Source of the DNA: Piper betle | Taxonomy: Eukaryota; Streptophyta; Magnoliopsida; Piperales; Piperaceae | Direction of reading: 5' to 3' | Assembly: GCA_033002965.1 (NCBI GenBank) | Contig: JAURVB010006278.1 | Location: forward strand, 1-64,000 | DNA length: 64,000 bases | Part shown: piece by piece, positions 63,030 to 64,000 of the stretch | How positions within the stretch are numbered: the stretch's first letter is position 1 | Layout: each line of letters starts with the position of its first letter | Made by a program: the position numbers and the translations under genes | Notes under the pieces: generated by a model | What the model was told of the DNA's origin: nothing | The model's input: only the letters and a program-made list of their open reading frames with translations | Database searches by the model: none

Positions 63030-64000
63030 GAATTTTGTTGTATGATTTGTGATAATCTACTTCGGTTTCTTGTTCTGATCAAATTTATGGGTTTGAGGGC
63101 AAATTATTATGGAAATTTGTTGTTGAAATTTTGGTGCTTTATGGATTGCGAGTAGCACTTTCTAACTATGATTCGTAGTTTCTCATCATTAATTGTGATT
63201 AAGTTTCTTGTTTTGATCGGAATCTGGCCTTTTTGGTTCAAATTTTGTTTTGGAGAGCAAAAAATGTTTGAATTTGCTGTTGAAGTTTAGCGCTTTATGG
63301 ATTGTAATTAGCTACTTTATAACTCTGATTCGTAGTTTCTCATCATTAATTGTGATTAAGTTTCTTTTTGATCGTATTCTGGCCTTATTTGGTTCAAATT
63401 TGGATTTGGAGTGCGAAATTGTTTGAATTTGTTGTAAAAGGTTAGTGCTTTTATGGATTGCGATTAGCTACCTTCTAACTCAGATTCATAGTTTATCATA
63501 TCACTAATTGTGATTAAATTTTTCGTTTTAATTAGAATCTGGCCTTACTTGGATCAAATTTGGATTTGGAGTGCTGAAAAATGTTTGAATTTGTTGTTGA
63601 AGGTTAGTGCTTTTATGGATTGCAATTAGCTACTTTCTAACTCTGATTAGTAATTTATCGTTATCACTTGTGATTAAATTTCTTGTTTTGGTCGGATTCT
63701 TGCTGTTCTTGGTTCAAATTTGGTTTTGGAGTGCAAAAAATGTTTGAATTTGTTGTTGAAGGTTAGTGCTTTTTGGGATTGCAATTAGCTACTTTCTAAC
63801 TCTGATTTGTAGTTTATCATATTACTAATTGTGATTAAATTTCTTGTTTTGATTGGATTCTGGCCTTATTTGGTTCAAATTTTGATTTGTAATGCGAAAA
63901 ATGTTTGAATTTGTTGCTGACGGTTAGTGCTTTTATGGATTGCAATCGGCTACTTTATAATTTTGATTTTTAGTCTTTCTTCATAGTTGGAATTTAAAAT
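63030..64000 (+). repeat. Intronic minisatellite, ~155-162 bp period
   Basis: At least six units lie inside intron 1 of the thioredoxin-like gene. The marker ggattgcaattagc (variants) starts at 63144, 63299, 63455, 63617, 63776 and 63937. Each unit also carries taattgtgattaa, cttgttttgat, ctggccttatttggttcaaa and tgtttgaatttgttgttgaa. Units differ by a few substitutions and small indels. The array runs off the right edge. Confidence 0.9.

Overview
This window is nuclear DNA of a flowering plant. GT-AG introns, plant-specific families (DUF26 receptor kinases, clade-A AHL, OCTOPUS-like, EMB1703-like, ERF with an EDLL motif) and AT-rich spacers full of retroelement debris all support that. Very GC-rich first exons beside AT-rich introns and spacers suggest a monocot, probably not a grass. 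I cannot name the genus.

Layout. 1-5.5 kb: a scrap of a DUF26 ectodomain exon, then two related copies of an LTR-like element in inverted orientation. 7.4-25.0 kb: a tandem array of cysteine-rich receptor-like kinase (CRK) genes on the + strand. Copy 1 (7449-9356) has an intact kinase but no ectodomain exon next to it. Copy 2 (10164-11895) is dead. Copy 3 (13069-15360) is dead and split by a 1.3 kb TRIM-like retroelement. Copy 4 (15933-20234) is complete apart from two -1 shifts in G runs. Copy 5 (21510-25041) is fully intact: 649 aa in seven exons. 25.7-27.8 kb (-): a short SR45a/Tra2-like splicing factor. 29.5-30.3 kb (+): an intronless AHL DNA-binding protein whose usual start codon reads CTG. 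32.9-34.3 kb (-): an OCTOPUS/DUF740-like protein. 36.5-41.9 kb (+): two adjacent decayed genes that keep their introns, a METTL-type methyltransferase and a RAD5/HLTF-type SNF2 helicase. 43.3-44.5 kb (+): a secreted cysteine-rich peptide. 47.3-47.6 kb: a transketolase relic. 49.3-53.1 kb (-): an EMB1703-like plastid protein. 54.8-55.2 kb (+): a small ERF96-98-like factor. 58.7-61.6 kb (+): translin. 62.7 kb to the edge (+): the first exon of a plastid WCRKC-type thioredoxin, followed by an intron filled with a ~160 bp tandem repeat.

How the genes relate. Only the CRK array is a functional cluster, and it shows birth-and-death evolution: paralogs share exon phases, promoters and 3' flanks but are in different stages of decay. 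The other genes are unrelated neighbours.

Two cross-cutting points. First, six apparent frameshifts in four otherwise well-preserved genes are each repaired by adding one base in or beside a homopolymer, which points to assembly indels rather than real pseudogenes. Second, I see no undescribed biochemical system. The most distinctive structure is the TRIM-like element inside CRK copy 3, in which the primer-binding-site motif has been amplified in a 108 bp higher-order tandem repeat.
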